DNA of 64,000 bases from Rahnella victoriana (GTDB taxonomy: Bacteria; Pseudomonadota; Gammaproteobacteria; Enterobacterales; Enterobacteriaceae): positions 186,001 through 250,000 of the forward strand of contig NZ_SJOJ01000002.1 of NCBI RefSeq assembly GCF_004330295.1, given 5' to 3'. The notes beneath the pieces were generated by a model, which worked only from the letters and a program-made list of their open reading frames with translations, searched no databases and was not told the origin of the DNA. Shown piece after piece: positions 47,862-58,372 of this stretch. Position numbers and translations under genes: made by a program. Every line of letters starts with the position of its first letter. The stretch's first letter is position 1.

Positions 47862-49391
47862 ATGCGTATTGGTGTACCAAGAGAGCGGTTGACCAATGAA
47901 GCCAGGGTCGCAGCCACGCCGAAAACGGTGGAACAGTTGCTGAAACTCGGCTTTACGGTCGCTATCGAACAAGGTGCCGGTAAGTTAGCCAGCTTTGAAG
48001 ACTCCGCGTATGAGCAAGCTGGCGCGTCGGTTGTCAACGGTGATGATGTATGGCAATCAGACATCGTTTTGAAGGTTAATGCCCCAGAAAACGATGAAAT
48101 CGATAAATTACAGGCAGGAACCACGTTGGTCAGCTTTATCTGGCCTGCGCAAAACCCGGAATTAATCCAAAAACTGGCCGACCGTCAGGTGACGGCGATG
48201 GCTATGGATTCAGTGCCGCGTATTTCCCGCGCACAATCCCTCGATGCCCTCAGCTCAATGGCTAACATCGCCGGTTACCGTGCGATCGTTGAAGCGGCAC
48301 ACGAATTCGGTCGGTTCTTCACCGGGCAAATCACTGCCGCCGGTAAAGTGCCACCGGCAAAAGTGATGATTATCGGCGCCGGTGTGGCGGGCCTGGCTGC
48401 TATCGGTGCAGCAGGCAGCCTCGGTGCCATCGTGCGTGCTTTTGATACCCGCCCTGAAGTGAAAGAGCAGGTGAAAAGTATGGGCGCAGAATTCCTCGAG
48501 CTGGATTTCGAGGAAGAAGCGGGCAGCGGCGACGGTTACGCCAAAGTGATGTCCGAAGCGTTCATCAAAGCAGAAATGGCGCTGTTTGCCGCGCAGGCCG
48601 AAGAAGTCGACATTATTGTCACCACGGCGCTGATCCCGGGACGTCCGGCACCCAAACTGATCACCCGTGAAATGGTCGCATCCATGAAGCCGGGCAGTGT
48701 GATTGTCGATCTGGCGGCGCAGACGGGCGGTAACTGTGAACTGACTGTGGCAGATCAGATCACCACCACCGAAAACGGCGTGAAGATCATCGGGTATACC
48801 GATTTGCCGAGCCGTTTACCGACACAGTCTTCTCAGCTTTACGGTACCAACCTGGTTAACCTGCTGAAATTACTCTGCAAAGAGAAAAACGGTGAAATCG
48901 AGATCGATTTCGACGATACCGTTGTGCGCGGTGTGACTGTCGTGAGAACCGGTGAAGTGACCTGGCCGGCTCCGCCGATTCAGGTTTCTGCTCAGCCTCA
49001 GGCAGCGAAAGCGGCAGAACCTGTCGCGAAAGTAGAAGCCAAACCGGCATCGCCGTGGACCAAATTTATCATTATGGCCGTGGCTGTTGTGCTGTTTGGC
49101 TGGCTGGCGAATGTGGCCCCGAAAGAGTTCCTGTCCCACTTTACCGTGTTCGCGCTTTCATGCGTGGTCGGTTATTACGTGGTGTGGAATGTCAGCCATG
49201 CGCTGCATACTCCGCTGATGTCGGTCACTAATGCCATCTCAGGGATTATCGTGGTCGGTGCCGTACTGCAAATCGGTCATGGCGGTTGGGTGAGCTTCCT
49301 CTCCTTTATCGCGGTGCTGATTGCCAGTATCAATATTTTCGGCGGGTTCACCGTCACTCAGCGCATGCTGAAGATGTTTCGTAAGAACTAA
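47862..49391 (+). CDS. pntA: NAD(P) transhydrogenase subunit alpha
   Basis: Protein of 509 residues (E. coli 510), starting at MRIGVPRER with AAGGGA upstream. The NAD(H)-binding domain I is clear ([20 protein letters not shown], then [10 protein letters not shown]). The C-terminal quarter has four membrane segments. With PntB it forms the proton-translocating transhydrogenase that makes NADPH from NADH. The CTCS motif of the E. coli linker is absent here. Confidence 0.97.
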   Translation: MRIGVPRERLTNEARVAATPKTVEQLLKLGFTVAIEQGAGKLASFEDSAYEQAGASVVNGDDVWQSDIVLKVNAPENDEIDKLQAGTTLVSFIWPAQNPELIQKLADRQVTAMAMDSVPRISRAQSLDALSSMANIAGYRAIVEAAHEFGRFFTGQITAAGKVPPAKVMIIGAGVAGLAAIGAAGSLGAIVRAFDTRPEVKEQVKSMGAEFLELDFEEEAGSGDGYAKVMSEAFIKAEMALFAAQAEEVDIIVTTALIPGRPAPKLITREMVASMKPGSVIVDLAAQTGGNCELTVADQITTTENGVKIIGYTDLPSRLPTQSSQLYGTNLVNLLKLLCKEKNGEIEIDFDDTVVRGVTVVRTGEVTWPAPPIQVSAQPQAAKAAEPVAKVEAKPASPWTKFIIMAVAVVLFGWLANVAPKEFLSHFTVFALSCVVGYYVVWNVSHALHTPLMSVTNAISGIIVVGAVLQIGHGGWVSFLSFIAVLIASINIFGGFTVTQRMLKMFRKN

Positions 49392-49400
49392 GGGGAATAT

Positions 49401-50792
49401 ATGTCTGGGGGTTTAGTAACAGCAGCATATATTGTTGCCGCCATTCTGTTTATTTGCAGCCTGGCCGGGTTGTCAAAACATGAAACATCCAAGCAGGGTA
49501 ATATTTTCGGTGTCACCGGGATGGCGATCGCGTTAATCGCGACCATTCTCGGGCCTGATTCCGGGAATGTGGGCTGGATCATCGTGGCGATGGTGATCGG
49601 CGGTGCGATCGGTGTTTATCTGGCACGTAAAGTCGAAATGACGGAAATGCCGGAACTGGTCGCGATTCTGCACAGCTTCGTGGGTCTGGCAGCGGTTCTG
49701 GTGGGCTTTAACAGCTATCTGGATCACGGTGCGGTACCGATGGAAGGCGTGATGGAAAACATCCATCTGACCGAAGTGTTCCTCGGTATCTTCATCGGTG
49801 CAGTGACCTTTACCGGTTCGATTGTGGCGTTCGGCAAACTGCGCGGGATTATTTCTTCCAAACCGCTGGCATTACCGCATCGTCATAAACTGAATCTGGC
49901 GGCGCTGGTTGTTTCTTTCCTGCTGATGGTGATGTTCGTTCGCACTGACAGCGTGGGCCTGCAGGTAGTGGCATTACTGATCATGACCCTGATTGCGCTG
50001 GCGTTTGGCTGGCATCTGGTGTCATCCATCGGTGGTGCGGACATGCCGGTTGTGGTCTCCATGCTGAACTCGTATTCCGGTTGGGCCGCAGCGGCGGCGG
50101 GCTTTATGCTCAGCAACGACCTGCTGATCGTCACCGGTGCGCTGGTCGGTTCTTCCGGTGCGATCCTGTCCTACATCATGTGTAAAGCGATGAACCGTTC
50201 GTTCATCAGCGTGATTGCAGGCGGTTTTGGTACTGACGGTTCCTCTACCGGTGATGCGGAAGAGATGGGCGAATATCACGAAGCCAGTGCGGAAGACGTG
50301 GCAGACATGCTGAAAAACGCCAGCTCTGTGATCATCACCCCGGGCTACGGCATGGCGGTGGCACAGGCGCAGTATCCGGTTCACGACATTACTGCAAAAC
50401 TGCGCGCGAAAGGCATCAAGGTGCGTTTTGGTATCCACCCTGTTGCTGGGCGTCTGCCAGGCCACATGAACGTTCTGCTGGCCGAAGCAAAAGTGCCGTA
50501 TGACATCGTGCTGGAAATGGATGAAATCAACGATGATTTCAGCGATACCGACGTGGTGCTGGTTATTGGTGCCAATGACACCGTGAACCCGGCGGCGCAG
50601 GAAGATCCGCGCAGCCCGATCGCGGGTATGCCGGTACTGGAAGTGTGGAAAGCGCAGAACGTGATCGTGTTTAAACGTTCAATGAATACCGGTTACGCCG
50701 GTGTGCAGAACCCGCTGTTCTTCAAAGAAAATACCCAGATGCTGTTTGGCGATGCCAAAGAAAGTGTAGAGAAAATCCTGCGCGCTCTTTAA
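49401..50792 (+). CDS. pntB: NAD(P) transhydrogenase subunit beta
   Basis: Protein of 463 residues, the usual length. About nine membrane segments fill the first 270 residues; the NADP(H)-binding domain III follows ([16 protein letters not shown], then [14 protein letters not shown]). Starts 9 bp after pntA. Confidence 0.97.
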   Translation: MSGGLVTAAYIVAAILFICSLAGLSKHETSKQGNIFGVTGMAIALIATILGPDSGNVGWIIVAMVIGGAIGVYLARKVEMTEMPELVAILHSFVGLAAVLVGFNSYLDHGAVPMEGVMENIHLTEVFLGIFIGAVTFTGSIVAFGKLRGIISSKPLALPHRHKLNLAALVVSFLLMVMFVRTDSVGLQVVALLIMTLIALAFGWHLVSSIGGADMPVVVSMLNSYSGWAAAAAGFMLSNDLLIVTGALVGSSGAILSYIMCKAMNRSFISVIAGGFGTDGSSTGDAEEMGEYHEASAEDVADMLKNASSVIITPGYGMAVAQAQYPVHDITAKLRAKGIKVRFGIHPVAGRLPGHMNVLLAEAKVPYDIVLEMDEINDDFSDTDVVLVIGANDTVNPAAQEDPRSPIAGMPVLEVWKAQNVIVFKRSMNTGYAGVQNPLFFKENTQMLFGDAKESVEKILRAL

Positions 50793-50807
50793 TGCCAGTC
50801 CGCTAAT

Positions 50808-50840
50808 GAAAAAGGCCAGTCAGATGACTGGCCTTTTTTT
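50808..50840. terminator. Bidirectional terminator between pntB and uspE
   Basis: AAAAGGCCAGTC, AGAT loop, GACTGGCCTTTTTTT between converging genes. Confidence 0.9.
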
Positions 50841-50856
50841 ATCGCTCACTCAAACC

Positions 50857-51816
50857 TTACTCGTCGTCATCTTCTTCTTCATCATCGGACGTAATAGGGC
50901 ATTCGAAATCATCTGGCTTGATGGCCAGCAAATCGCATTTCAGATGGTCGATCACCTGTTCGGTGGTATTACCCAAAAATGCGGCGGAAAGTCCGGTACG
51001 GCCAATGGCGCCCAGCACCACCACCCCCGCCTGAAGATGTTCTGCCAGGTCAGGAATGACTTCTTCCGGCAACCCTTTTTCTACGTGCGTGAATTTCTCA
51101 TCAAGCTGGAATTTCTGGCGCAACGCCTTCATGGCGATCAGATGCTGACCACGAATGGCATCGTTATACACGCTCGGGTCGAAATCAGGCAGTTCGATGG
51201 CAATATTGATCGGCGTGACCGGATACGCGCCCACCAGATGCACTTCCGTCTGATTTACATGAGAGGCCAGTTCGATGGTTTCTTTCACCAGTTTATTGTT
51301 GAGCGGGTCATGGTACGGCTCTTCACTCGACAGATTAACGGCGACCACGGCTTTGCCGCCTTCCGGCCACGGCTGGTCTTTCACCATCCAAACCGGACAC
51401 GGGCACTTACGCAATAAATTCCAGTCGGTCGGGGTGAAAATCACTGACTCAAGGCGGTCATGCTGATGGGCCATCTTCAGCAGCAAATCGTGATTGTGGG
51501 TAACGACTTCCTGGATAATGGCTTCGAAAGGTTTGTTGTGCCAGACGACTTTGACATCAATCGGGATGCCTGCTTCGACATAATAATGGCACTGTTCTTT
51601 AATCCACGCTTCCCGTTCACTGATCACACTTTGTCGCATGCTGGTTCGCTCGTCCGGCGACAGCATGGTGGTCATCTCGTAAGAGAAATCATAAATGGAA
51701 AGGAATGCTTTGATGCGGCCGCCGTTACGTTGCACCAGATAAACGGCACGACGCAGCGCGGGTTGGTCATCCTGATTGGGGTCTATAGCAACCAGTAAAT
51801 TCTGATACTTAGCCAT
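50857..51816 (-). CDS. uspE: Universal stress protein E (tandem Usp domains)
   Basis: Protein of 319 residues with two Usp domains; the second has the ATP-binding-like [20 protein letters not shown]. The C-terminus ends in a run of acidic residues after ITSD. AAGGAG precedes the ATG. Located beside fnr as in E. coli, where the gene is also called ydaA. It aids stress resistance and motility control. Confidence 0.96.
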   Translation of the reverse strand: MAKYQNLLVAIDPNQDDQPALRRAVYLVQRNGGRIKAFLSIYDFSYEMTTMLSPDERTSMRQSVISEREAWIKEQCHYYVEAGIPIDVKVVWHNKPFEAIIQEVVTHNHDLLLKMAHQHDRLESVIFTPTDWNLLRKCPCPVWMVKDQPWPEGGKAVVAVNLSSEEPYHDPLNNKLVKETIELASHVNQTEVHLVGAYPVTPINIAIELPDFDPSVYNDAIRGQHLIAMKALRQKFQLDEKFTHVEKGLPEEVIPDLAEHLQAGVVVLGAIGRTGLSAAFLGNTTEQVIDHLKCDLLAIKPDDFECPITSDDEEEDDDE

Positions 51817-51951
51817 GGGGACTCCTTAACACCTGTAAGAGAACGGCGGTCAGTGTATTAAGTACAGAGTAAACCAAGAATAAGCAATCGGACAGCGGAG
51901 AAATTGAGTCGGATCAACAAATTATTCCTTGCTGACCCGACAGCAAATCTA

Positions 51952-52707
51952 TCAGGCAGAAACCGGAGCAGATTGACCGGCTAATTGAGAAAGCATTTCA
52001 TGATTCTCAATGGTGATGTATTTCCCTTTCACACTCAGCATTTCTGATTTCTGGAAACGGCCTAACAAGCGGCTGATGGTTTCCACGGTCAGACCGAGGT
52101 AGTTACCGATATCGCCACGGGTCATGGTCAGGCGGAATTCGCGCTGAGAAAAACCACGTTGTGCGAAGCGGCGGGAGAGGTTGTAGATAAACGCTGCCAG
52201 TCTTTCTTCGGCGTTTTTCTTCGACAACAACAGGATCATGTCCTGGTCGCCTTTGATCTCGCCACTCATCAGACGCATCATCTGCTGGCGCAGATTCGGC
52301 ATTTTGCCGGAGAGGTCATCCAGCGTTTCAAACGGGATTTCACAGACCATGGACGTTTCCAGTGCCTGAGCAAAACTCGGGTGCTGCAAGCCACCAATAG
52401 CGTCAAAGCCCACTAAATCACCGGCAAGATGGAAACCGGTAATTTGCTCGTCGCCTTGTTCTGTAATGGTATAGCTTTTAATGGTGCCTGAACGGATCGC
52501 ATAAAGAGACTTCAGTTCATCACCGGCTTTAAACAATGCCTGACCTTTTTGGATCGGCTTTTTCCTTTCGATAATGTTGTCCAGCTGATCGAGTTCATGC
52601 TCGTTCAGGGTGAAAGGAATACAAAGCTGGCTGATGCTACAGTCCTGACAATGGATTGCACAGCCACCAGATTGGATACGTCGAATAATACGTTTTTCCG
52701 GGATCAT
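51952..52707 (-). CDS. fnr: Fumarate/nitrate reduction transcriptional regulator FNR
   Basis: Protein of 251 residues, almost identical to E. coli FNR. The [4Fe-4S] ligands are Cys20, Cys23 and Cys29, with the fourth in SMVCEIPF. The DNA-recognition helix is in [15 protein letters not shown]. It is the global oxygen-responsive regulator. Start ATG at 52707; the longer frame is non-homologous. A near-consensus FNR site at 52727-52740 lies just upstream, fitting the known autoregulation. Confidence 0.97.
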   Translation of the reverse strand: MIPEKRIIRRIQSGGCAIHCQDCSISQLCIPFTLNEHELDQLDNIIERKKPIQKGQALFKAGDELKSLYAIRSGTIKSYTITEQGDEQITGFHLAGDLVGFDAIGGLQHPSFAQALETSMVCEIPFETLDDLSGKMPNLRQQMMRLMSGEIKGDQDMILLLSKKNAEERLAAFIYNLSRRFAQRGFSQREFRLTMTRGDIGNYLGLTVETISRLLGRFQKSEMLSVKGKYITIENHEMLSQLAGQSAPVSA

Positions 52708-52726
52708 AAGAGTCACTCTGGCAATA

Positions 52727-52740
52727 TTGATATGGGTCAA
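52727..52740. promoter_or_regulatory. Near-consensus FNR box upstream of fnr
   Basis: TTGAT, ATGG, GTCAA departs from the consensus TTGAT-N4-ATCAA at one base. It lies 20-33 bp upstream of the fnr start codon, fitting autorepression near the transcription start. Confidence 0.6.
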
Positions 52741-52801
52741 TTTTAACATCTTTTGCAGTGAGTGATAAGTAGCTGAAAGGTGCTAAAAGGGCGAAATGTT
52801 A

Positions 52802-52832
52802 AAAAACCCCGTTTTTAAACAGGTTTTTTTTC
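52802..52832 (+). terminator. Terminator-like hairpin in the fnr/terC intergenic region
   Basis: AAAAAACC, 13-base loop, GGTTTTTT with more T. No plus-strand gene precedes it and it lies about 95 bp upstream of fnr. It may end an unannotated short transcript or be a relic. The remaining 320 bp to the TerC gene is A+T-rich with no gene I can support. Confidence 0.35.
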
Positions 52833-53152
52833 TAATTATTTTGATCTGCGGAGGGAATTAAGTCGAATTGAGAATCAGTGAGATTTAGAGCAGGGTCAAT
52901 TTATTAAGAAAAAGAATAACGAAATTTTAATGAATAACACGAATGAATCAATTTATGACGAGAATAGCCTTTAATTTATTATCCGTTTCGGTTCGTTATT
53001 TTGTCAGTTTTTTTAACACATTTGATTCGTCTCACTGCGAGGCGGATTATGGCATAAACCGCGACAGCGATCGACTTTGATACCCATTCTCCTCACAACC
53101 GCTTACAATGACTGAATTCGTTTAGCTTTCGTTTACTTTTAGGAAAGGTGTA

Positions 53153-54178
53153 ATGCAGTCTGACTCTCTGGGTTTTCCGTTTGAAACCACTCTTGTGTTC
53201 GTTATTATCGCCGTTGCCGCGCTGCTGATCGACATCTTTGCCCACCGCAGTCATAAGCCTATCGGCCTGAAAAGTGCCTCCCTCTGGACGGTCTTCTGGA
53301 TCGCTGTTTCTCTGAGCTTTGCCGGATTCCTGTATATCCACCACGGCAAAGAAGTCGCCAGTCTGTTCCTGACCGGTTATGCGCTGGAGCAGGTGCTTTC
53401 TATTGATAACCTGTTTGTGATTATGGCGATTTTCGCCTGGTTTAAAGTGCCGGACGGTTACCGTCACCGCATCCTTTACTGGGGCGTCATTGGCGCGATT
53501 GTTTTCCGGGGCATTTTCGTGGTGATTGGTACCAGCCTGCTGGCGCTGGGGCCGTGGGTGGAGATGGTGTTTGCCGTGGTCATTCTCTGGACGGCGATTC
53601 TGATGATGCGTGCCGGAAATGACGATGACGAAAATGATGATTACTCTGATCACATCGCCAACCGAATGGTACGCCGTTTGTTCCCGGTGTTTCCGAAACT
53701 GGTGGGGCCACATTTTCTGGTCAGCAGCGAGCAGGTCGAAGCCGAACTGGCAAAACCGGAAAATCAGGGTTTCAGCTTTACGGTGAAAAAGGGCGTGCGT
53801 TACGCCACGCCGTTGCTGTTGTGTATTGCGGTGGTGGAAATCTCCGACCTGATGTTTGCGTTTGACAGTGTTCCGGCCGTGATTGCCGTCAGCCGCGAAC
53901 CGCTGATTGTCTATTCTGCCATGATGTTTGCTGTACTCGGATTACGTACCATGTATTTCGTGCTTGAGGCATTACGTAAATATCTGGTGCATCTGGAGAA
54001 ATCCGTCATTTTCCTGCTGTTCTTCGTTGCCGCAAAACTGGCGCTGAACTCCAGTAATCACCTGTGGCATCACGGCGTAGAAATCAGCGCGATGACCAGT
54101 TTGTACGTGGTGCTCGGCGTTCTGGCGTTAGGGATTATTGCCAGCCTGTTGTTCCCGGGCAAAAAAGAAACCGCATAA
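53153..54178 (+). CDS. TerC-family integral membrane protein (Alx-like)
   Basis: Protein of 341 residues with eight or nine membrane segments. The conserved acidic membrane motifs EQVLSIDNLFV and VEISDLMFAFDSVPAV are present; these are thought to bind divalent metal. Alx and related TerC proteins export manganese or serve metal loading of secreted enzymes. An acidic cytoplasmic loop lies near 155-165. AGGAAAGG precedes the start. I looked for a yybP-ykoY-type manganese riboswitch upstream and could not recognise one. Confidence 0.88.
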   Translation: MQSDSLGFPFETTLVFVIIAVAALLIDIFAHRSHKPIGLKSASLWTVFWIAVSLSFAGFLYIHHGKEVASLFLTGYALEQVLSIDNLFVIMAIFAWFKVPDGYRHRILYWGVIGAIVFRGIFVVIGTSLLALGPWVEMVFAVVILWTAILMMRAGNDDDENDDYSDHIANRMVRRLFPVFPKLVGPHFLVSSEQVEAELAKPENQGFSFTVKKGVRYATPLLLCIAVVEISDLMFAFDSVPAVIAVSREPLIVYSAMMFAVLGLRTMYFVLEALRKYLVHLEKSVIFLLFFVAAKLALNSSNHLWHHGVEISAMTSLYVVLGVLALGIIASLLFPGKKETA

Positions 54179-54200
54179 CGTCTTGTCGTGCTTCCCGATG

Positions 54201-54228
54201 AAAAAACGCTGCCATGGCAGCGTTTTTT
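54201..54228. terminator. Bidirectional terminator between terC-like gene and glycosyltransferase
   Basis: A fully symmetric 28-bp sequence: AAAAAACGCTGCC, AT, GGCAGCGTTTTTT plus one base at each edge, between converging genes. Confidence 0.9.
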
Positions 54229-54256
54229 GTTGGGGGACGGCGTGGGGAAACCGGCG

Positions 54257-55477
54257 TTACACGTCACCCTCGTTATCTTTTTCCACCGCCTCATGGATGC
54301 GATCCAACATATCCGGGAAGGCGGACTGCACGCGGCTCCAGCTCGGGATAAAGGGCTTTTCGCTGGGCGTATCCACAAAGGCCTGACCGGCTTCCATAAT
54401 CGCGCCGGAGAACAGTTCCACCGCAGATTCTTCACTGTGCCGGTCAAAAGATAAGCCGTTCATTCGCGCATCGTTTTCAAACCCGTCAATCATATCCAGC
54501 GCGTTGCGGTAATACGTGGCTTTAAGGATGCGGAACGACTCGCTGGTAATATTCACGCCGAGAATAGCCATCTTGCGGTACAGCGCCTTGGTGATATCAA
54601 TACTCATGCGCTGCAAACCGTTCGAGGCATCTTCTTCCGACATAGGCTGATGTTTGTGGTCGTAATTGTCGGCAATATCGACCTGACAGATACGTTTTGT
54701 CGCCGTGTTGCGATGCAGTTCAGACAGCACGCCGATCTCCAGCCCCCAGTCGCTCGGGATACGCAAATCATTCAGCACGTCCGTACGCATGGCGAACTCA
54801 CCCGAAAGCGGGTAACGGAAGGTGCGCAGGTATTCCAGAAAATCGGAATGGCCGTAAACGATTTGCAGGGATTTCAGCAGCGGGAACACCAGTAACCGGC
54901 CCACGCGGCCATTAAATTTCCCGTCTGCCACGCGGGCGTAATAGCCTTTACAGAAATCGTAATGGAAATTCGGATTGGCGACCGGATACATCAGGCGGGC
55001 CAGCATATCGCGGCTATAGGTGACAATGTCACAATCATGCAGCCCGACCACCGAGGTGCGGCGCGACGCCAGGGTATAGCCGACACAGAACCAGACATTT
55101 CGGCCTTTACCCGGCTCGTTGGGCGAGAGGTTTTCTTTTTTCAGCTCCTGATCCAGCGCCGTCAGACGTGGTCCGTCATTCCATAAAATGCGGTGACGCT
55201 GGGGCAGACGGGAGAAAAATTCGCGGGCAAATAAAAACTGGTCGCGGTCAGCCCGGTCCAGACCAATAACGATCTCTTCCAGATATGGCACTTTTGTCAG
55301 TTCATCGACAATGCGGGTCAGCGCCGGACCTTCAAGTTCTGAAAACAAGGAAGGTAATATTAATCCCATCGAACGGCGGCCGGAAAACACCTGCAAATCG
55401 TATTCGAGTTCTTCGACTTTGCGGTTCGTCAGATTATGAAAATTAGTAATGACACCATCCTGATAAAAATCGCTCAT
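54257..55477 (-). CDS. Glycosyltransferase, probable glucosyl-3-phosphoglycerate synthase type
   Basis: Protein of 406 residues with a GT-A fold pattern: an N-terminal nucleotide-sugar part, and DCD (148-150) in VGLHDCDIVTYSRD as metal-binding DxD. No membrane segment. The next gene upstream in the operon encodes a YedP/MpgP-type phosphatase, so a two-step path from NDP-sugar and 3-phosphoglycerate to a glycosylglycerate compatible solute is likely. Assignment to the glucosyl (GT81-like) rather than mannosyl type is from context and recalled size only. GGAGA lies seven bases before the ATG at 55477. Confidence 0.72.
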   Translation of the reverse strand: MSDFYQDGVITNFHNLTNRKVEELEYDLQVFSGRRSMGLILPSLFSELEGPALTRIVDELTKVPYLEEIVIGLDRADRDQFLFAREFFSRLPQRHRILWNDGPRLTALDQELKKENLSPNEPGKGRNVWFCVGYTLASRRTSVVGLHDCDIVTYSRDMLARLMYPVANPNFHYDFCKGYYARVADGKFNGRVGRLLVFPLLKSLQIVYGHSDFLEYLRTFRYPLSGEFAMRTDVLNDLRIPSDWGLEIGVLSELHRNTATKRICQVDIADNYDHKHQPMSEEDASNGLQRMSIDITKALYRKMAILGVNITSESFRILKATYYRNALDMIDGFENDARMNGLSFDRHSEESAVELFSGAIMEAGQAFVDTPSEKPFIPSWSRVQSAFPDMLDRIHEAVEKDNEGDV

Positions 55478-55596
55478 ACGGTATTCTCCAATTTTAGAAT
55501 AGATAAAATTATTGGAAGTCTTCTCTGTAAACACAGAACGATAAACAATACAGAAACAAATTTTTAATAAAGACGTTTACCTTTTCAGTTTTGCCT

Positions 55597-56412
55597 TCAG
55601 CGGCGAGCGATAAAATGATCCAGCCCTTGCGACCAGCCCTGCGGGCCAAATTCCGTCGTGCGAAATACGTGTGAAGGAAAATCGCGTTCAAGTGGCATCG
55701 GGTGGTCGTGATGACCTTTAATCACGACCGCATGATCCACCGTGTCGAGCATCGATAAATCATTCGGCCCGTCACCCAGCCCGATACTGATCACCGGCTG
55801 TCCCCGTTTTTGCTGATACTGTGCCGCCAACCATTGCACGGCCTGTCCTTTCCCGGCACCGGCTCCCATCACATGCCAGAAACGACCGCCGCGCGTCAGG
55901 GCCAGACCTTCCCGCGCCAGACATTTTTTCAGGTGCGCAAAATCCAGATCGTTACCAAACCAGACCAGCGGTTCAGAGGCCTCACGTTGCATCGCCAGGG
56001 CGGCATCCGTTGCCGACAATCCTGTCCAGACCGCGACCTGTTCCGGCGTGACATCACCGAAACCACGAAACTCAAAATCGTAACGCTGGCGCAATTCCAC
56101 CAGTGTCTGGCGGATCTCCGGATAGGCTGCGCCGTGAATGTGAAACGGTGCAGCGTCTGCGGTTTGCCACTCCGACGGCAAATGAATGATCGCGCCATTT
56201 TCAGCAATATACGGCTGATGAGTCAGATGCAATGCGGCCTGCAAATTCGCCAATTCGGCTGTCGTTTTGCTGGTGGTTAAAATCAGCGGTATCCGTGCCG
56301 CCGCGAGTTTATCCAGCCAGGGCTGAGCGGGTTGCCAGCTGTAATCATGATGGTCGAGCAGTGAACCATCCAGGTCAGTAAAAATAATCAAGGGATCATC
56401 AAGGTAAGGCAT
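55597..56412 (-). CDS. yedP: Mannosyl-3-phosphoglycerate phosphatase family HAD hydrolase
   Basis: Protein of 271 residues of the HAD superfamily (Cof/MPGP type): nucleophile motif FTDLDGSLLD near residue 11-20, motif II TTSKTT, and motif IV GLGDGPNDLSMLD. It matches YedP/MpgP, which removes phosphate from glycosyl-3-phosphoglycerate. In E. coli YedP lacks a partner synthase; here a glycosyltransferase gene follows 119 bp downstream on the same strand. Confidence 0.88.
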   Translation of the reverse strand: MPYLDDPLIIFTDLDGSLLDHHDYSWQPAQPWLDKLAAARIPLILTTSKTTAELANLQAALHLTHQPYIAENGAIIHLPSEWQTADAAPFHIHGAAYPEIRQTLVELRQRYDFEFRGFGDVTPEQVAVWTGLSATDAALAMQREASEPLVWFGNDLDFAHLKKCLAREGLALTRGGRFWHVMGAGAGKGQAVQWLAAQYQQKRGQPVISIGLGDGPNDLSMLDTVDHAVVIKGHHDHPMPLERDFPSHVFRTTEFGPQGWSQGLDHFIARR

Positions 56413-56626
56413 CTTTTCTCCTCAATTGTGCCGGGGAACCGAAGCGAAACCTTGCCGGTTTACTTCTGCCCCAGCAGCTAAGTATAGATATAAAAATGGG
56501 TTTTAACGGCAGGCAGGGCATTTCCGGAATTTTTACCGGCCGCGTTTCACCGGCATGCGACTTTACCCGCAGCGGGTTTGCGGTAATAATTTGGCGCAGT
56601 TCCACCGCTGAAAAAGGGGTAAGCAG

Positions 56627-57193
56627 ATGAGCGAAGATGATGATTTATTCAGTCAGGAAATGGCCGGAGTACAGCCCCTGGCGTCGGATAAGCGGGTGGT
56701 CTACCTCAAAAACTCAGCCACCGGGAACAAGGTCAGTGCGGAGGCGGTGACAGAAATTCGCGAAAACCCGCTGACCACCGGTTTTCTCAATATTCAGCCG
56801 TGTGATGAGCCTCTGGAATACAAACATGATGGCGTGCAGCAGGGCGTTCTGGATAAACTCCGGCAGGGAAAATACCCCCTCGCCGCCAGTCTGAATTTGC
56901 TGCGCAAGCCCGTTGAACAATGCCGTCAGGAACTGTTTGCCTTTTTCTGTCAGGCGCAGGCCGAAAACTTACGCACGCTGTTGATCATCCACGGAAAGGG
57001 ACGGGAAGACCAAAGCCACGCGAATATCGTGCGCAGTTATCTTGCCAAATGGCTGAAGCAACTCGATGACGTGCAGGCTTTCTGCGTCGCCTTGCAGAAA
57101 GACGGCGGAGCCGGTGCCTGTTACGTCGCGCTGAAGAAAACGGCACAGGCGAAGCAGGAAAACTGGGAACGCCATGCCAAGCGCAGCCGCTGA
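56627..57193 (+). CDS. smrA: Smr-domain DNA endonuclease SmrA
   Basis: Protein of 188 residues aligned end to end with E. coli SmrA (YdaL). The Smr domain carries LLIIHGKGREDQSHANIVRS, and the C-terminus QENWERHAKRSR is conserved. Smr proteins have nuclease activity on DNA or RNA; the role of SmrA is not settled. The 214-bp region before it is shared with divergent yedP. Confidence 0.93.
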   Translation: MSEDDDLFSQEMAGVQPLASDKRVVYLKNSATGNKVSAEAVTEIRENPLTTGFLNIQPCDEPLEYKHDGVQQGVLDKLRQGKYPLAASLNLLRKPVEQCRQELFAFFCQAQAENLRTLLIIHGKGREDQSHANIVRSYLAKWLKQLDDVQAFCVALQKDGGAGACYVALKKTAQAKQENWERHAKRSR

Positions 57194-57309
57194 TTCTCTC
57201 TGTCCTCCGCAAAGTCACGGCGTGTTTGTTGCGCCGTGGTTTAAGCGTCAGCCTTTACTGTCCTGATACTTTTCAAGCCCGGCGACGGGCACTTAACCGA
57301 GCTATTCTC

Positions 57310-58362
57310 ATGTTTTTAAAACCGGTTTATCTGCGCTGTACTCTGTTGTTGTGCGGCGTCAGCCTCTTATCTGCCTGCGATCGAGACGCTTCTGAACAGG
57401 ACACTCCGCTGGTCATTGAGGGCAAAACCATGGGCACGTTTTACCGTGTCAGTCTGGCTGGCGTGGATAAAAGCCGCGAGGCCGCGCTGCGTGAGCAGAT
57501 AGAAGCGCAACTGAAAGAAGACGATCATCAGCTCTCCACCTACAAAGACGATTCCGTGCTGTCGCGCTTTAATCAGTATCAGGGCAATGTGCCGCAGCCT
57601 GTCAGTGAAGGCATGGCCGACGCCGTTGTCACGTCTCTGCGGATTGGTCGTCTGACCGGTGGCGCGATGGATATTACCGTCGGCCCGCTGGTTAATCTGT
57701 GGGGTTTCGGCCCGGATAAACAGCCGGTGAAAACCCCGACGGCGGAGCAAATCAGCGCCGCACGGGCGCTCACCGGTTTACAGCATCTGAAAGTGATCCA
57801 GCAAAGTGACGGGCAATACCTGCAAAAAGATCTGGCCGGTATGTATGTCGATCTCTCCACGGTGGGCGAAGGCTACGCCACCGACCATCTGGCGCGTCTG
57901 GTTGAAGGGAATGGCATCAGCAATTATCTGGTGTCCGTCGGCGGCGCGGTGGTATCACGCGGACACAACGCGCAGGGCAATCCGTGGCAGGTGGCGATTC
58001 AGAAACCGACGGACAAAGAAACCGCCGTACAGGCGATTGTGGATTTGCAGGGCATGGGGATCAGCACCTCCGGCAGCTACCGCAACTATTACGAACTGAA
58101 CGGCAAACGCCTTTCCCACATCATTGATCCCGCCACCGGTTCGCCCATCACCCACAAACTGGTGTCCGCGACGGTAATTGCGCCGACCGCACTGGAAGCG
58201 GACGGCTGGGATACCGGCCTGATGGTGCTCGGCACACAAAAAGCGCTGGCGCTGGCGGAGCAACAGCATCTGGCGGTGTATCTCATCACCAAAGAGGGGG
58301 ACGGCTTCAAAACCTACATGTCGCCACAGTTCAAAGCCTATCTGAAAGACCCGCAGTCCTGA
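57310..58362 (+). CDS. apbE: FAD:protein FMN transferase (ApbE-type lipoprotein)
   Basis: Protein of 350 residues. A lipoprotein signal ends in LLSAC at about residue 22. The ApbE core is clear: GKTMGTFYRVSLAG, STVGEGYATDHLA, SVGGAVVSRG and the metal-site DGWDTGLMVLG. It attaches FMN covalently to periplasm-facing subunits of RNF or NQR-type complexes. No such complex lies in the window. The longer open frame is discounted because the lipobox then sits too deep. Which ApbE paralogue this is cannot be decided here. Confidence 0.9.
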   Translation: MFLKPVYLRCTLLLCGVSLLSACDRDASEQDTPLVIEGKTMGTFYRVSLAGVDKSREAALREQIEAQLKEDDHQLSTYKDDSVLSRFNQYQGNVPQPVSEGMADAVVTSLRIGRLTGGAMDITVGPLVNLWGFGPDKQPVKTPTAEQISAARALTGLQHLKVIQQSDGQYLQKDLAGMYVDLSTVGEGYATDHLARLVEGNGISNYLVSVGGAVVSRGHNAQGNPWQVAIQKPTDKETAVQAIVDLQGMGISTSGSYRNYYELNGKRLSHIIDPATGSPITHKLVSATVIAPTALEADGWDTGLMVLGTQKALALAEQQHLAVYLITKEGDGFKTYMSPQFKAYLKDPQS

Positions 58363-58372
58363 TCCCTGTTGC

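Noticed and set aside
52980-53152. Possible yybP-ykoY manganese riboswitch before the TerC-family gene
   Set aside because: I could not find the conserved riboswitch core sequences or pairing; only an A+T-rich leader and a ribosome site are visible.
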